Positions 1 through 9,230 of a DNA stretch of 32,127 nt are shown here, piece by piece. The stretch spans positions 1 through 32,127 of the forward strand of contig JAFPVC010000024.1 in the NCBI GenBank assembly GCA_017413085.1, written 5' to 3'. The DNA is from Prevotella sp. (GTDB lineage: Bacteria > Bacteroidota > Bacteroidia > Bacteroidales > Bacteroidaceae). The notes beneath the pieces are model-generated. The model saw only the letters and a program-made list of their open reading frames with translations, was not told the DNA's origin and did no database searches. A program made the translations under genes and the position numbers. Numbering within the stretch: the first letter of the stretch is position 1; each line of letters opens with the position of its first letter.

Positions 1-87
1 ATTGGCTCCGCATTGTCATTCTGCATGGTAATTCTGCATTATGAATTGTGCATTATGAATTATGCATTATGAATTATGCATTATGAA
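1..87. repeat. short AT-rich tandem repeat (TATGAATTATGCA-type)
   Basis: Three to four imperfect copies of a 13-bp unit resembling TATGAATTATGCA fill the stretch just 3' of the lipoprotein gene on the minus strand. The same motif family recurs near 9,760, 27,960-28,020 and 30,755, so it is a dispersed simple repeat of this genome. No terminator hairpin is evident. Confidence 0.7.
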
Positions 88-1533
88 TTATTTTTGCATC
101 ATCTTAACGATTGTTGCGAGGGCGTTGCCGGGCTTGTTGAACTTGATGGTGTATTCGCCCTTGTTGCCTTCACCGGTGGCAGAGATTGACTCAAGGTCAG
201 CCAGTGCGGTGGCCTGCTGTCCTGCCATGCCCTTCACCTGTGGGTTGCCCAGTATCTTCTGTATGTCGATGAAGAAACCGCCGTCCTTCACTGCACTGGC
301 GTTGTCATTGTCCTTGAACGTCTTGGCAGGAGCTGTGACAGGGGTCATCACGATGGCTTTCTTGTCATAGCTGAGGGTGTAGTCCATGCCGGCGATGGCC
401 TGCAGCTTCAGGTTGTAGGTGTTGTCGTCTTTCTTCTCAACCATGCCCTCACCCATAGGTGCGGCGGCCTTGCTGATGGCTTCCCAAACCTTCTGGTCCT
501 TGCAGGCGAGCACGAATGAAATCTGAGGCATCTGCTGCGTGCCGTTAGGTGCAACTGAAAGGAGTATGTCGCCCTCGATGGCCTTGAGCATCTGGTCGAG
601 AGAGATGCCCATAGACTGCAGCTGCTTGTCTATCTGCTCTGTCTCAGCCTTTGGCAGGAGTTCCTTTATCTTTTCCATGTTCTTCACGCCGCACTGCAAT
701 ACTGCGTATGCATCGGCAGGAGCCAGCTTCAGGTAGTCGCCAGAAGGCTTGTTCTGGATGGCCTTTGAGAGACCCAGCAGCACTTCGTTGCCGAATGCCT
801 CTGCCTTGATGACGGCTTCCTTCTCCTCAAAATTCACGTTGGCGATGAGGTAGAGGCCCTTCACCAGTTCGCTGGCAGCAGCCAGTTCAGGCTTGTTCGA
901 CATCTTCTGCGCAGTGCCCATCAGTGCAGCATAGTCTATGTAGGCATCGATGTCGCTTGTGCCCTCAAGCATCTTGGCATATTTGTCCTGCGAGAGTATG
1001 CTCTTGTCTTCGTCCTGCTTGAGCAGAGTGGCAGCGTCGGTTCTCTCCACGGTTATCACGCAGAGGTCACTGTTGTAGGCTACCTGCATGCCCTGGTCCT
1101 CAACCACGGTCTGGTCTTCGCCCTCGGTGATTTTCATTGTCTTGCAGTCGTCCTTTGTTGATTTGAACAACTCCGTCACCTTGTCCTTGTCGTTCACGCC
1201 GAGTGAAATCACGAACTGGCTCTTGTCGGGGTCGGTCACTGCGATGAACACAGGCTTCTGCAGTGCGAAACCAGACTCCTTCGGGTCGTCCATGACGGCC
1301 TTCATCTTCTTCTTCAGTGCCTCAGACATGCCTTCCATTCCTTTCTGCAGCTCTGCCTGCAACTCCTTGTTGTCTTTCAGCGCAGCCTTTTCGCTCAGGC
1401 TTTTCACGTTGGCCTTGAACACTACTGGTGCGTCAGCCGGAATGGCCTTGGCGATGTCGTTGCCGTTGCCGCACGATGCTGTAAGCATTACGATGGCCAG
1501 GAGCGCCATCATCGATGTGATTACTTTCTTCAT
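88..1533 (-). CDS. DUF4836-like lipoprotein
   Basis: A 481-residue protein with an N-terminal lipoprotein signal: a charged MKK start, a hydrophobic core, then the lipobox LTASC with Cys at residue 21, so it should be a lipidated envelope protein. The body resembles the Bacteroidetes family DUF4836: an early 'IPADAPVVFKAN' segment, a lysine/glutamate-rich stretch (about 45-85), and repeated strands typical of proteins annotated as 'DUF4836 family'. The biochemical role of the family is unknown. The start is chosen because it begins the signal peptide directly. It is separated from the upstream barrel gene by 286 bp containing a 22-bp tandem repeat, so it is probably transcribed on its own, although I could not find a convincing promoter. 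Family assignment is from remembered sequence character; the lipoprotein call is seen directly. Confidence 0.72.
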   Translation of the reverse strand: MKKVITSMMALLAIVMLTASCGNGNDIAKAIPADAPVVFKANVKSLSEKAALKDNKELQAELQKGMEGMSEALKKKMKAVMDDPKESGFALQKPVFIAVTDPDKSQFVISLGVNDKDKVTELFKSTKDDCKTMKITEGEDQTVVEDQGMQVAYNSDLCVITVERTDAATLLKQDEDKSILSQDKYAKMLEGTSDIDAYIDYAALMGTAQKMSNKPELAAASELVKGLYLIANVNFEEKEAVIKAEAFGNEVLLGLSKAIQNKPSGDYLKLAPADAYAVLQCGVKNMEKIKELLPKAETEQIDKQLQSMGISLDQMLKAIEGDILLSVAPNGTQQMPQISFVLACKDQKVWEAISKAAAPMGEGMVEKKDDNTYNLKLQAIAGMDYTLSYDKKAIVMTPVTAPAKTFKDNDNASAVKDGGFFIDIQKILGNPQVKGMAGQQATALADLESISATGEGNKGEYTIKFNKPGNALATIVKMMQK

Positions 1534-1593
1534 AATCGTTAATGTTTTTGGGTTAGAGAATATGGTTTATTAAACACTTGTCTTTTAGTATGT

Positions 1594-1703
1594 TGTAATC
1601 AGGCCCCAATTACGGTGTAATTAAGCCCCAATTGCGTTGTAATTAAGCCCCAATTGCAGTGTAATCAGGCCCCAATTGCGGTGTAATCAGGTGCTGATTA
1701 CGA
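1594..1703. repeat. 22-bp tandem repeat, five units
   Basis: Five head-to-tail 22-bp units start at 1594, 1616, 1638, 1660 and 1682, each of the form TGTAAT(C/T)A(A/G)G followed by CCCCAATTNCNG; the last unit diverges. A sixth start (TGTAGTC) appears at 1704. The units lie upstream of the DUF4836-like gene, 60 bp from its start codon. Related CAGTAATCAGG/CCTAATCAAG words recur at 30,770-30,863. Confidence 0.85.
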
Positions 1704-1819
1704 TGTAGTCTGTATGCTTTTATCGTTAATCCCGTCAATATTTTTTTTCGTTAATCCCATTAATGATATTAACGGATTTTTATTAACGATATTAATGACA
1801 AGGATATCACGGCATTTCA

Positions 1820-2437
1820 TCAGAACTTATAGCGCAGACCGCCGAGCACGGTGCCCTGCTCGCCCACTCCCGCTTCAACGAAGCCGCGCAGGTAAGAGCC
1901 GCCAGCCTCGATTCCGATGAGCGTCGTGTGCCAGTTTATGTGTACCATGTAGTCGTGCTTCGAAGTGTATTTCGTGGTGTCATAGCTTGTTGCTGTCTCC
2001 TCGCGCAGCGTGGCACCGAAGGCAGCCTTGGAATACAAGCCGAAGTATTTCTTGCGCAGCCAGTCAAACTTCACCGCCGGCATGAGCGTAAAGTAGTTGC
2101 GTGTAATGTCGCCCACCTGCTTGTAACCGTCTATCTCGCTGTCATACTTCACTATGTCCTGCGTGTTGCTGCCATATACGAAGGTGCCGCCCACTCCGAG
2201 CCATTTCTTTGCGTGGTAGAAATATTCCACAGACAGAGGTCCGAAGATGCGCTCGTTCTCATATCTTGCGCCTACAAAGTTGTTGACGATGGTTTCAAAC
2301 ACGTTGAGCCACTGCGTCGTTGACATTGCGCCGTAGCTCAGTGCCACCTCATGCTGTGCGTCGTCATATCCATCCTGTGCGTTCATGGTGGTGAATCCCA
2401 GGAGTGCCGCTATGGTAAGTGTAAGTATTCTTTTCAT
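1820..2437 (-). CDS. outer-membrane beta-barrel protein, function unknown
   Basis: A 205-residue protein with a Sec signal peptide (MKRILTLTIAALLGFTTMNAQ, cleavage after the Ala of MNA) and a body of alternating strands. It ends in Tyr-Lys-Phe, and a terminal aromatic residue is the usual signal for insertion of outer-membrane barrels by the BAM machinery. The size would fit an 8-stranded barrel similar to porin-family or OmpW/OmpX-sized proteins. I do not recognise a specific family. Its start lies 21 bp after the metF stop on the same strand, so it is probably co-transcribed with metF, though nothing in it points to folate or methionine metabolism. Function is inference; secretion and barrel character are seen in the sequence. 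Confidence 0.7.
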   Translation of the reverse strand: MKRILTLTIAALLGFTTMNAQDGYDDAQHEVALSYGAMSTTQWLNVFETIVNNFVGARYENERIFGPLSVEYFYHAKKWLGVGGTFVYGSNTQDIVKYDSEIDGYKQVGDITRNYFTLMPAVKFDWLRKKYFGLYSKAAFGATLREETATSYDTTKYTSKHDYMVHINWHTTLIGIEAGGSYLRGFVEAGVGEQGTVLGGLRYKF

Positions 2438-2458
2438 GCTGTTTGTCTTGACTATGAA

Positions 2459-3421
2459 TTACATCAGCGCCTTCACTATCTGCTGCACCTGCTCGGTCTT
2501 GGTCATGGTGTAGAAGTGGAGCACGGGGAAACCAGCCTTCTGCAGTTTCTCGCCCATCTGTATGGCCCACTCAATGCCCACCTTCTTCACGTCGTCGTTA
2601 TTCTTGCACCTTACCACTCGGTCCACCAGCTCCTGAGGCAGGTCCACGGCGAAAGTCTGCGGCAGTACCGTCAGCTGAGTCTTTGATGCAAACGGCTTCA
2701 GTCCGGGTAGTATAGGCACGTTGATGTTTATCTCGGCGCACTTGTCGCGGAAGGCTATTATCTTGTCGGCGTCATAGCATATCTGCGTTGCTATGTATTC
2801 CGCTCCGGCATCAACCTTCTGCTTCAGGTAACCAAGGTCTGTAAGGTAGTTAGGCGACTCCACGTGCTTCTCAGGATACCCTGCCACGCCTATGCAGAAG
2901 TCAGTGTTGTGACTGGTGTCAGGTTCGCCGTCAATGAACTTTCCGTTGTTCATGTTAATAATCTGCTCCACCAGCTGTTCAGCGTGTGCATGACCGTCTC
3001 TCTCAGCCACGAATCGGCTTGTTCCCGGCATGGCATCGCCACGCAGAGCCAGCACGTTCTGTATGCCGAGGAAGTCGAGGTCGATGAGAGCATCCTCTAT
3101 GTCATACTTTGACTGTCCGCCGCATATCAGGTGAGGCACCACCTCTATGCCGTACTTCTGCTTTATGGCAGCCGATACGCCCACCGTTCCCGGTCTGCGC
3201 CTTACTATATGCTTCTCTATCAGTCCGTCGGCTCGCTCCACGTACTTTACCTGTTCGCGGCTTGATGTCACGTTGATGAATGCCGGATCATACGGCAGCA
3301 GTGCCACTATTGCACTGTTAATTTTGTCAAGTCCGTCGCCCTTCAGTGGTGGCAGCAGTTCAAACGAGAAACGTTTCTTTCCCGTCTGCTCCGCCTGTTT
3401 TATTATGTCGATTACTTTCAT
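2459..3421 (-). CDS. metF: 5,10-methylenetetrahydrofolate reductase
   Basis: A 320-residue flavoenzyme that reduces 5,10-methylene-THF to 5-methyl-THF, the methyl donor used by MetH encoded 1.3 kb upstream. The sequence fits the MTHFR family along its whole length: N-terminal FSFELLPPLKGDG (E of the catalytic FEFFPP-type motif), INVTSSREQ, HLICGG, IQNVLALRGD (the conserved LALRGD substrate-binding motif) and the ITQICYDAD-type strand (here IATQICYDAD) followed by PILPGLKPF. Length is normal for bacterial MetF. The next gene downstream is an outer-membrane barrel 21 bp away. No promoter is seen in the immediate upstream sequence, which is entirely 103-bp repeats; the nearest good minus-strand promoter is at 4710-4741, on the far side of the array and of the GxxExxY gene. 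Confidence 0.95.
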   Translation of the reverse strand: MKVIDIIKQAEQTGKKRFSFELLPPLKGDGLDKINSAIVALLPYDPAFINVTSSREQVKYVERADGLIEKHIVRRRPGTVGVSAAIKQKYGIEVVPHLICGGQSKYDIEDALIDLDFLGIQNVLALRGDAMPGTSRFVAERDGHAHAEQLVEQIINMNNGKFIDGEPDTSHNTDFCIGVAGYPEKHVESPNYLTDLGYLKQKVDAGAEYIATQICYDADKIIAFRDKCAEININVPILPGLKPFASKTQLTVLPQTFAVDLPQELVDRVVRCKNNDDVKKVGIEWAIQMGEKLQKAGFPVLHFYTMTKTEQVQQIVKALM

Positions 3422-4706
3422 TGGGTTATTTTTTCTTTTAACATGTAATGCCCATGAATGCCCATGTAATTATCATTAAATTAAATGTTCAATTCGTGGT
3501 TAATTCGTGGTGATTATATGTTTATATATAATATTTTTCTTTAACATGTAATGTCCATGAATGCCCATGTAATTTATCATAAATAATTTATGTTTCATTC
3601 GTGGTTAATTATATGAGAATTATATGTTCTGATAATAACATTTGTCAGGATATACCGGTTTCATGTTTTTATCCAATAACACACATTCATTAGTTTCTTC
3701 AATGTAAGCATAGCGTTCACCTTGTAAATTAGGCTGTCCGAAGTTTATGAGCAGTCCTATTGGCTTTCTTGTCAAACGCATATAATTGAATAGTTGCGCT
3801 CGGTGGGCAGAAGTCAATTCATTCACCGATTTCAGTTCCACGACAATGTCATCCTTAACTACCATATCCATCTGGTAGTGTTTTTCCATCAGTTTTTTCT
3901 TATAGTAGCATGACAGAGTTTTTTCACGTTCACTTTCAATTCCCCTTTCTATTAACTCCATGTATAAGGCTTCATTGTAAAGAGGTTCCAGCAATCCCCA
4001 GTTCAGTTCACTATGAACGGTCATTGCTGCCCCTATAATTTCATAGACTATGTCTTTATATTCGCCTGTATGCATTATTTCAAAGGAAATTAATTTTTAT
4101 TTTAACATATAATGCCCATGAATGCCCATGTAATTATCATTAATAATTTATGTTTCATTCGTAGTAAATTATATGGTGATTATATCTTTAAATATTTTTT
4201 CTTTTAACATGTAATGCCCATGAATGTCCATGTAATTATCATTAAATTAAATGTTCAATTCGTGGTAAATTATATGGTGATTATATCTTTAAATATTTTT
4301 TCTTTTAACATGTAATGCCCATGAATGTCCATGTAATTATCATTAAATTAAATGTTCAATTCGTGGTAAATTATATGTTGATTATATGTTTAAATAATAT
4401 ATTTCTTTTAACATGTAATGTCCATGAATGCCCATGTAATTATCATTAATAATTTATGTTTCATTCGTGGTAAATTATATGTTGATTATATGTTTAAATA
4501 ATATATTTCTTTTAACATGTAATGTCCATGAATGCCCATGTAATTTATCATTAAATTAAATGTTCAATTCGTGGTAAATTATATGTTGATTATATGTTTA
4601 AATAATATATTTCTTTTAACATGTAATGTCCATGAATGTCCATGTAATTATCATTAAATTAAATGTTCAATTCGTGGTTAATTCGTGGTGATTATATGTT
4701 TATAAA
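3422..4706. repeat. 103-bp tandem repeat array interrupted by the GxxExxY gene
   Basis: Eight copies of an AT-rich unit, aligned on the word ACATGTAATG (ACATATAATG in one copy) at 3441, 3544, 4104, 4207, 4308, 4411, 4515 and 4619. Steps are 101-104 bp. Each unit carries ATGTAATGYCCATGAATGYC, a TTCAATTCGTGG or TTCATTCGTGG word, then TTATATG-rich sequence and a pyrimidine run. The 560-bp step from 3544 to 4104 equals one period plus 457 bp, almost exactly the 456-bp GxxExxY coding sequence. The units diverge little (mainly T/C in GYCC), which suggests recent amplification or homogenisation. Partial relatives occur at 28,202-28,240 and 28,301-28,350. Confidence 0.93.
3620..4075 (-). CDS. GxxExxY protein (PD-(D/E)XK nuclease-like)
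   Basis: A 151-residue protein carrying the family signature GLLEPLY (G-x-x-E-x-x-Y, residues about 27-33) and the nuclease-like core MDMVVKDDIVVELKSV, in which Asp and E-L-K fit a PD-(D/E)XK active site (PDDEXK_3 group). The usual helix HRAQLFNYMRLTRKPIGLLINFG follows. The family is common in Bacteroidetes and its function is not established. The gene sits wholly inside the 103-bp repeat array. Its last codons and TAA stop (AACATATAA on the minus strand) are repeat sequence, and repeat sequence resumes about 20-30 bp upstream of its ATG. The array and gene lie between metH and metF; the likely promoter is 4710-4741, which would give a leader of about 630 nt made of repeats. Confidence 0.88.
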   Translation of the reverse strand: MHTGEYKDIVYEIIGAAMTVHSELNWGLLEPLYNEALYMELIERGIESEREKTLSCYYKKKLMEKHYQMDMVVKDDIVVELKSVNELTSAHRAQLFNYMRLTRKPIGLLINFGQPNLQGERYAYIEETNECVLLDKNMKPVYPDKCYYQNI

Positions 4707-4709
4707 ATG

Positions 4710-4741
4710 CAAAGTTAATTATTTTTCCTGAAATCACCAAG
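4710..4741 (-). promoter_or_regulatory. Bacteroidetes-type promoter reading into the repeat array
   Basis: On the minus strand CTTG (4738-4741), 20 bp, TAACTTTG (4710-4717), a fit to the -33/-7 consensus TTTG-N19-21-TAnnTTTG with one mismatch. It abuts the metH stop codon and points left through the 103-bp array to GxxExxY and metF. Confidence 0.6.
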
Positions 4742-7700
4742 TCACACGTTGAAATATTTCTCGGGAGTATTGGCAAATATCAGTCCGCAGATGCTCTCGC
4801 CGGGGTTTATCATGTAGGTGTCGGTGAACGACAGGCCCATGCTCTCCCCTACCCCGAGGATGTCGAACACCTGCTGCTTCAGCTTGTGGTCGGGACATGC
4901 TCCGTAGCCGAATGCCATGCGTATGTTGCTCTTGCCCCAGTGCAGGGTGTCGCGGAGGTCTGTGGATAGCTTTTCTGCCATCGCCTCCGTGAGGCGGTCT
5001 GCAAGGAGCTTGACAAGTATGGCGTGGTATTCATCGCCGTCCTTGCGAAACTGCTCCTGCAACTCTGCCAGTCCCACGCCGGCACTGACCACGAAGGGGC
5101 AGACGTAGTCGGTGTTTTCAGATTTCTCGGAATATTCCGAGTATTCTGAGTATTCCGATTTTCTGATCAAGTAATCCGCCAGGCACTTCGTTTCTGGTTC
5201 ATCCTTCAGCGAGCGCTGCATGGGTAAGCGATATATGGTGCCGTCCTGAGCCTTGATGCAGATGTTGTCATCATCGTCGCTCCAAGCAGGCAGTATCTGT
5301 GCCTTCATCTGCAGCCTGAGCAGTCTGAGGCGTATTATCTTGTCGAGCAACAGTTGTGCATCGTGCCACAGCTTACGTGCCTCGCTGCCTTTCTCAGGGT
5401 CGTCGAGCAGGTCGGGAAACTTTCCCTTTAGTCCCCATGTCACGAAGAAATACTGCCAGTCTATGAGCGGTACCAACGGGTCGCAGCACAGGCATGTGCC
5501 CTTGGGATGCAGTAGCGAGTGGTTGTCGGTGTGCAGCAGTCGGCGTGCCTCAGGTGAAGGCACTGCCACCTCTTCGGGTTTCTTCACATGGCGGCGGCGG
5601 CGTGCCTCGTCAAGCGTCAGCAGTTGCTTGTTCTGCTCACCGTTCAGATAATTATCGCGAATGATGCGCTGCTGGTCTTTCAGTTCGGCAATATACTGCT
5701 CGCGGTCGTCAGCCAGCAGACGGCGTATTATTGTTGGGTTGTCGGCAGCCGAGTGTGCGCGTATCACCACACCGTTTGGATATACTGGCGCCATCTTCAC
5801 CGCCGTATGGAGTGTTGAGGTCGTTGCGCCGCCCACGATGACAGGCGTTGACATGCCGTGTTGCTGCAGTTTCTCGCATACGTGTATCATCTCGTCGAGC
5901 GATGGCGTGATAAGTCCCGACAGTCCTATTACGGCGGCATTCTCCTTCAGTGCCGTATCGACTATGGTGTCGGGATCCACCATCACGCCAAGGTCCTTCA
6001 CGCTGTAGCCGTTGCACTGCGTCACCACCGCCACGATGTTCTTGCCGATGTCGTGCACGTCTCCCTTCACGGTGGCCATGATGATGAGGGGGTTGTCAGA
6101 GTTTTTCGGAGTATTCGGAATACTCTGATCATTCTGATTACTCTGGGGGGCTTTCATATACGGCTCCAGCACCGCCACGGCCTTCTTCATCACCCTGGCC
6201 GACTTCACCACCTGTGGCAGGAACATCTTGCCGTCGCCGAAGAGCTGCCCCACCCTGTCCATGGCGGGCATCAGGTAGTTGTCTATCACGCCCAGCGGCG
6301 TGCCTTCCTGCTGATAGGCCTCTTCGGTGTCCTGGTCTATGTAGTCGGTCATGCCCTTCAGCATGGCATATTCTATGCGTTTGTTCAGGGGTTCCGTGCG
6401 CCAGTCGGCAGTCTCTTTCTTGTTTGTGGCTCCCCCACCCTGCGCCTTCTTCGCATCCTCCTCAGCCTTCACGCGCTCAGCATATTCTATGAGGCGCTCC
6501 GAAGGAGTGAGGTCGTCAGAATCTCCGTCGTTCTTCGTGTTCAGCACCACCGGCTCCACCACTTCCAGCATATCCTTGGGAATGTCCTCATAGCGCATGT
6601 TCATGGCGGGGTTCACGATGCTCATGTCAAGACCCTCGCGCATTCCGTAGTGCAGGAATACGGAGTGCATGGCCTGGCGTATCTTGTTGTTTCCGCGAAA
6701 AGAAAACGACAGGTTGCTGATGCCGCCCGACATGTGTACCTCTGGCATCTCCTCGTGTATCGTTTTGCAAGCAGCAATAAAGGCGCGGCCGTAGTCGTCG
6801 TGCTCAGGCATGCCCGTGGCCACCGACAGCACGTTGGGGTCAAAGATGATGTCCTCCGTCGGGAAACCGATGCCTTTGAGCAACGAGTATGCACGGCGTG
6901 CCACTGCGACCTTGCGTTCGTAGGTGTCTGCCTGACCGTCCTCGTCAAACAGCATCACCACCGTGGCGGCACCCATGGAGTGTATGTAGCGTGCCTTGGC
7001 GAGGAACTTCTCTTCGCCCTCCTTCAGTGAGATGGAGTTGACGATAGACTTGCCCTGCACGCACTGCAGGCCGGCCTTTAGTATCTCCCATTTCGATGAG
7101 TCGATCATCACCGGCACGCGGGCTATCTCAGGCTCCGATGCAATGAGGTTGAGGAATGTCTGCATGGCATCCACGCCCTCAATGAGTCCGTCGTCCATAC
7201 AGATGTCTATCACCTGCGCACCGTTGTCCACCTGCTGTCTGGCCACGCTCAGCGCAGCGTCATAGTCCTTCGCCTGTATCAGTTTCTTGAACTTTGCTGA
7301 GCCAGCCACGTTGGTGCGCTCGCCGATGTTGATGAAGATGCTTTCTTCCTTCTTCCCTTCCTCTTTCATCCTACTCACCGTCAGCATCTCCAGTCCGCTG
7401 AGCCGCATGGGCCGAAGCTCTAAGGATTCTAAAGTCCCTAAAGCCCTTGGCACTATCCCACCCTCTTCTACCAGTTGGCTTACAGCGTGTATATGTGCCG
7501 GTGACGTACCGCAGCAGCCGCCGTATATGTTCACCAGTCCTTCCTTGAATACCTCTTTTGCCACCTCGGCAAAGGTCTCCGGCGTCTCGTCGTAGCCGCC
7601 CATCACGTTAGGCAGACCGGCATTAGGATGCACGCTGACGGGACAGTCAGCCACCTCTGCCAGTTTCCTGAGCCACGGCAACAGTTGTTTGGCACCGAAG

Positions 7701-8461
7701 CCGCAGTTCAGTCCGATAGCCAACAAATTGGCATGGCTGAGCGAAGTATAGAAAGCCTCCACCGTCTGACCGCTGAGAGTGCGACCAGAGGCATCAGACA
7801 TCGTACCGCTGCAAATGATAGGAATATCGCGTCCTGTTTCCTCGCTGAGGTCGGTGATAGCCTTCAGTGCCACCTTAGCGTTGAGCGTATCGAAGATGGT
7901 CTCTACGAGCAGCACGTCGGCGCCGCCGTCAATGAGTCCGCGGGCCTGCTCATGATAAGTGTCGTAGAGCTGCTGGAAGGTAATGTCGCGTTGAGCAGGA
8001 TTGTTCACGTCGCCGCTCATCGACAGCGTCTTATTCGTCGGACCCATAGAGCCGGCGATGATAATTGTTTTGGAGTTTTCGTTGTGCCCTTCCTCGTTTG
8101 CGGCGATACCATCGCCGCCATCAATCGCCCTCTTCGCACACTCCGCTGCTGCCTTGCTTATCTCATACACAAGGTCCTGCAGGTCATAGTCGCTGAGCGA
8201 GAAGCAGTTGCTGTTAAACGAGTTCGTCTCTATGATGTCCGCCCCGGCCTCAATGTAAGCCCTGTGCATACCGATTATGGCCTCCGGCTTGGTGAGGCAC
8301 AGCACGTCGTTGCATCCCTTCAGCGGCACCGGATGGTTGCGGAACCGTTCCCCCCGAAAGTCCTCCTCCGTAAGGTTCAGTCCCTGCAGGTATGTACCAG
8401 TGGCGCCGTCGAGAATCAAGACGCGCTCGCGCATTATGTCAAGTATTTCCTGTCGTGTCAT
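4742..8461 (-). CDS. metH: cobalamin-dependent methionine synthase
   Basis: A 1239-residue B12 enzyme that transfers the methyl group of 5-methyl-THF to homocysteine. Domains in order: homocysteine/zinc barrel (about 1-325; [19 protein letters not shown] and [10 protein letters not shown] supply the zinc cysteines), pterin barrel (about 365-640; [23 protein letters not shown]), cobalamin-binding region with GDVHDIG (His803 is the lower axial Co ligand) and [13 protein letters not shown], then the C-terminal SAM-binding activation domain (about 920-1239; [20 protein letters not shown]). It is slightly longer than E. coli MetH (1227). The extra residues are in linkers: [11 protein letters not shown] near 115-125, a stretch near 767-789, and repeated [14 protein letters not shown] near 1099-1119. 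These linkers are encoded by palindromic repeat DNA found elsewhere in the window. The ATG lies 27 bp after the PIN gene stop; no room exists for a cobalamin riboswitch. Confidence 0.97.
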   Translation of the reverse strand: MTRQEILDIMRERVLILDGATGTYLQGLNLTEEDFRGERFRNHPVPLKGCNDVLCLTKPEAIIGMHRAYIEAGADIIETNSFNSNCFSLSDYDLQDLVYEISKAAAECAKRAIDGGDGIAANEEGHNENSKTIIIAGSMGPTNKTLSMSGDVNNPAQRDITFQQLYDTYHEQARGLIDGGADVLLVETIFDTLNAKVALKAITDLSEETGRDIPIICSGTMSDASGRTLSGQTVEAFYTSLSHANLLAIGLNCGFGAKQLLPWLRKLAEVADCPVSVHPNAGLPNVMGGYDETPETFAEVAKEVFKEGLVNIYGGCCGTSPAHIHAVSQLVEEGGIVPRALGTLESLELRPMRLSGLEMLTVSRMKEEGKKEESIFINIGERTNVAGSAKFKKLIQAKDYDAALSVARQQVDNGAQVIDICMDDGLIEGVDAMQTFLNLIASEPEIARVPVMIDSSKWEILKAGLQCVQGKSIVNSISLKEGEEKFLAKARYIHSMGAATVVMLFDEDGQADTYERKVAVARRAYSLLKGIGFPTEDIIFDPNVLSVATGMPEHDDYGRAFIAACKTIHEEMPEVHMSGGISNLSFSFRGNNKIRQAMHSVFLHYGMREGLDMSIVNPAMNMRYEDIPKDMLEVVEPVVLNTKNDGDSDDLTPSERLIEYAERVKAEEDAKKAQGGGATNKKETADWRTEPLNKRIEYAMLKGMTDYIDQDTEEAYQQEGTPLGVIDNYLMPAMDRVGQLFGDGKMFLPQVVKSARVMKKAVAVLEPYMKAPQSNQNDQSIPNTPKNSDNPLIIMATVKGDVHDIGKNIVAVVTQCNGYSVKDLGVMVDPDTIVDTALKENAAVIGLSGLITPSLDEMIHVCEKLQQHGMSTPVIVGGATTSTLHTAVKMAPVYPNGVVIRAHSAADNPTIIRRLLADDREQYIAELKDQQRIIRDNYLNGEQNKQLLTLDEARRRRHVKKPEEVAVPSPEARRLLHTDNHSLLHPKGTCLCCDPLVPLIDWQYFFVTWGLKGKFPDLLDDPEKGSEARKLWHDAQLLLDKIIRLRLLRLQMKAQILPAWSDDDDNICIKAQDGTIYRLPMQRSLKDEPETKCLADYLIRKSEYSEYSEYSEKSENTDYVCPFVVSAGVGLAELQEQFRKDGDEYHAILVKLLADRLTEAMAEKLSTDLRDTLHWGKSNIRMAFGYGACPDHKLKQQVFDILGVGESMGLSFTDTYMINPGESICGLIFANTPEKYFNV
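5126..5141. repeat. intragenic palindrome inside metH (CTCGGAATATTCCGAG)
   Basis: A perfect 16-bp palindrome within a wider 5113-5165 tract of GAATATTCCGA/GTATTCTGA words. It encodes the S-E-Y repeats in the MetH activation domain. A related tract lies at 6100-6145 in the same gene, where GAGTATTC and GAATACTC (6109-6125) form 8-bp arms around one base. Similar words with CCGG instead of CGG occur in the four-helix-bundle gene at 25,865-25,945. Confidence 0.8.
6100..6145. repeat. second intragenic GTATTC-type repeat in metH
   Basis: Contains GAGTATTC-G-GAATACTC (6109-6125), followed by further GAT(C/T)ATTCTGATTACTCTG words. It encodes the polar linker with [18 protein letters not shown] just before the cobalamin domain, which E. 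coli MetH lacks in this form. Confidence 0.7.
8087..8119 (+). repeat. 33-bp palindromic element, copy inside metH
   Basis: CCCTTCCTCGTTTG leads into the hairpin GCGGCGAT-ACC-ATCGCCGC (8100-8118). It matches the copy inside uvrC (18827-18859) at 29 of 33 positions and shares its layout with five intergenic copies flanking the polyprenyl synthase gene. Read on the minus strand it encodes [11 protein letters not shown] in the MetH homocysteine domain. Confidence 0.88.
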
Positions 8462-8488
8462 TTGAAAAATGTTCAGTTTGCCAGTTGA

Positions 8489-8899
8489 TTATGTTTGTCT
8501 TCCCTGTAATATCTCAAGCATCTCAGCTGGCGTTACTACGATGGGTTTCTGTGGAAAGTGTTTTATGTTGCCCGTGACCAGATATGCATCTTCTTTCGAC
8601 ATTGCCACTTCGTAGAAAACAACGTCCTTTGGGTCAGGAAAAACCTCATCGCTGTGAGTGCGTGGGGTGCTGATGCCTTGCTTATGAATTCTTTCAATGA
8701 TTTTGTCAATAATTTGTTTTGGAAACCCAAATTTTTTGCGATGGAGCACTTCCTTGTATTCTTGTATGATTTCATCATTATACAAGGCAGTTATTTCATT
8801 TTCGATTATTGCGTTAAGAATCTTGGCTGTGGCTGCGTCGCTATGTCGTGTCAGCATTGCTGATACGATGACGTTGGTATCAATCACTGCATATATCAT
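8489..8899 (-). CDS. PIN-domain toxin (putative ribonuclease)
   Basis: A 136-residue PIN-domain protein of the 'putative toxin component, PIN family' type. It begins YAVIDTNVIVSAML, with the first metal-binding Asp in DTN. Further conserved acidic residues lie in the middle (YNDEIIQEYKEVL) and near the C-terminus (PDPKDVVFYEVA and EDAYLVTGNIKHFP, the usual D/N residues of the active site). PIN toxins of this kind act as Mg-dependent RNases when not bound by their antitoxin. The gene follows the antitoxin with a 1-bp gap, and metH starts 27 bp downstream, so metH may be read through from the toxin-antitoxin promoter at 9231-9262. Confidence 0.88.
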   Translation of the reverse strand: MIYAVIDTNVIVSAMLTRHSDAATAKILNAIIENEITALYNDEIIQEYKEVLHRKKFGFPKQIIDKIIERIHKQGISTPRTHSDEVFPDPKDVVFYEVAMSKEDAYLVTGNIKHFPQKPIVVTPAEMLEILQGRQT

Positions 8900-8900
8900 C

Positions 8901-9191
8901 TTATTTCCCCTCCCTGTAAAGCCTTATTTCCTCGTTTATCTCGTCAAGGGTTAGTTCGGGAAATTTCCCTTTTTCAGCCATTTTTCTCAATTCATAGAAC
9001 GCCTCTTTTCCGTCCATGTCTTTCTTTTTGGTGCGTGCTTTTATTTCGAAGGGAATTTTGCGGTAGGCCACCACGGCATTGGCGAATATGTTCATGGCGG
9101 TGTTGGCGCTCATGCCAAACTCTGCGCAGAGTTCATCGAATGATGATTTCAGTGCTGAGTCCATGCGGACTGTCATAGATACTTGTGCCAT
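8901..9191 (-). CDS. RelB/DinJ-type antitoxin
   Basis: A 96-residue protein from the ATG at 9191. An in-frame upstream start would add MPLKHLITHKKRIT, but that lies too close to the promoter and reads as leader. MAQVSMTVRMDSALKSSFDELCAEFGMSANTAMNIFANAVVAYRKIPFEI is a classic RelB/DinJ ribbon-helix-helix N-terminus, with the S-A-N-T-A-M helix junction and the K-I-P-F-E-I end. The C-terminal half is charged (KKKDMDGKEAFYELRKMAEKGKFPELTLDEINEEIRLYR is residues about 57-95) and would wrap the toxin. It is paired here with a PIN toxin, not a RelE toxin, a known kind of partner exchange. It should repress its own promoter. Confidence 0.88.
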   Translation of the reverse strand: MAQVSMTVRMDSALKSSFDELCAEFGMSANTAMNIFANAVVAYRKIPFEIKARTKKKDMDGKEAFYELRKMAEKGKFPELTLDEINEEIRLYREGK

Positions 9192-9230
9192 AGTTATTCG
9201 TTTTTTATGGGTTATTAAATGTTTCAGTGG

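Noticed and set aside
3422-4706. CRISPR array
   Set aside because: The units are about 103 bp and tandem throughout, with no unique 30-40 bp spacers and no cas genes.
5858-7030. A 390-codon plus-strand open frame within metH
   Set aside because: It is the antisense shadow of the highly conserved MetH frame; the peptide is His/Arg-rich without domain character and has no promoter.
8462-8488. Cobalamin riboswitch before metH
   Set aside because: Only 27 bp separate the PIN toxin stop and the metH start, and no B12-box sequence is seen.
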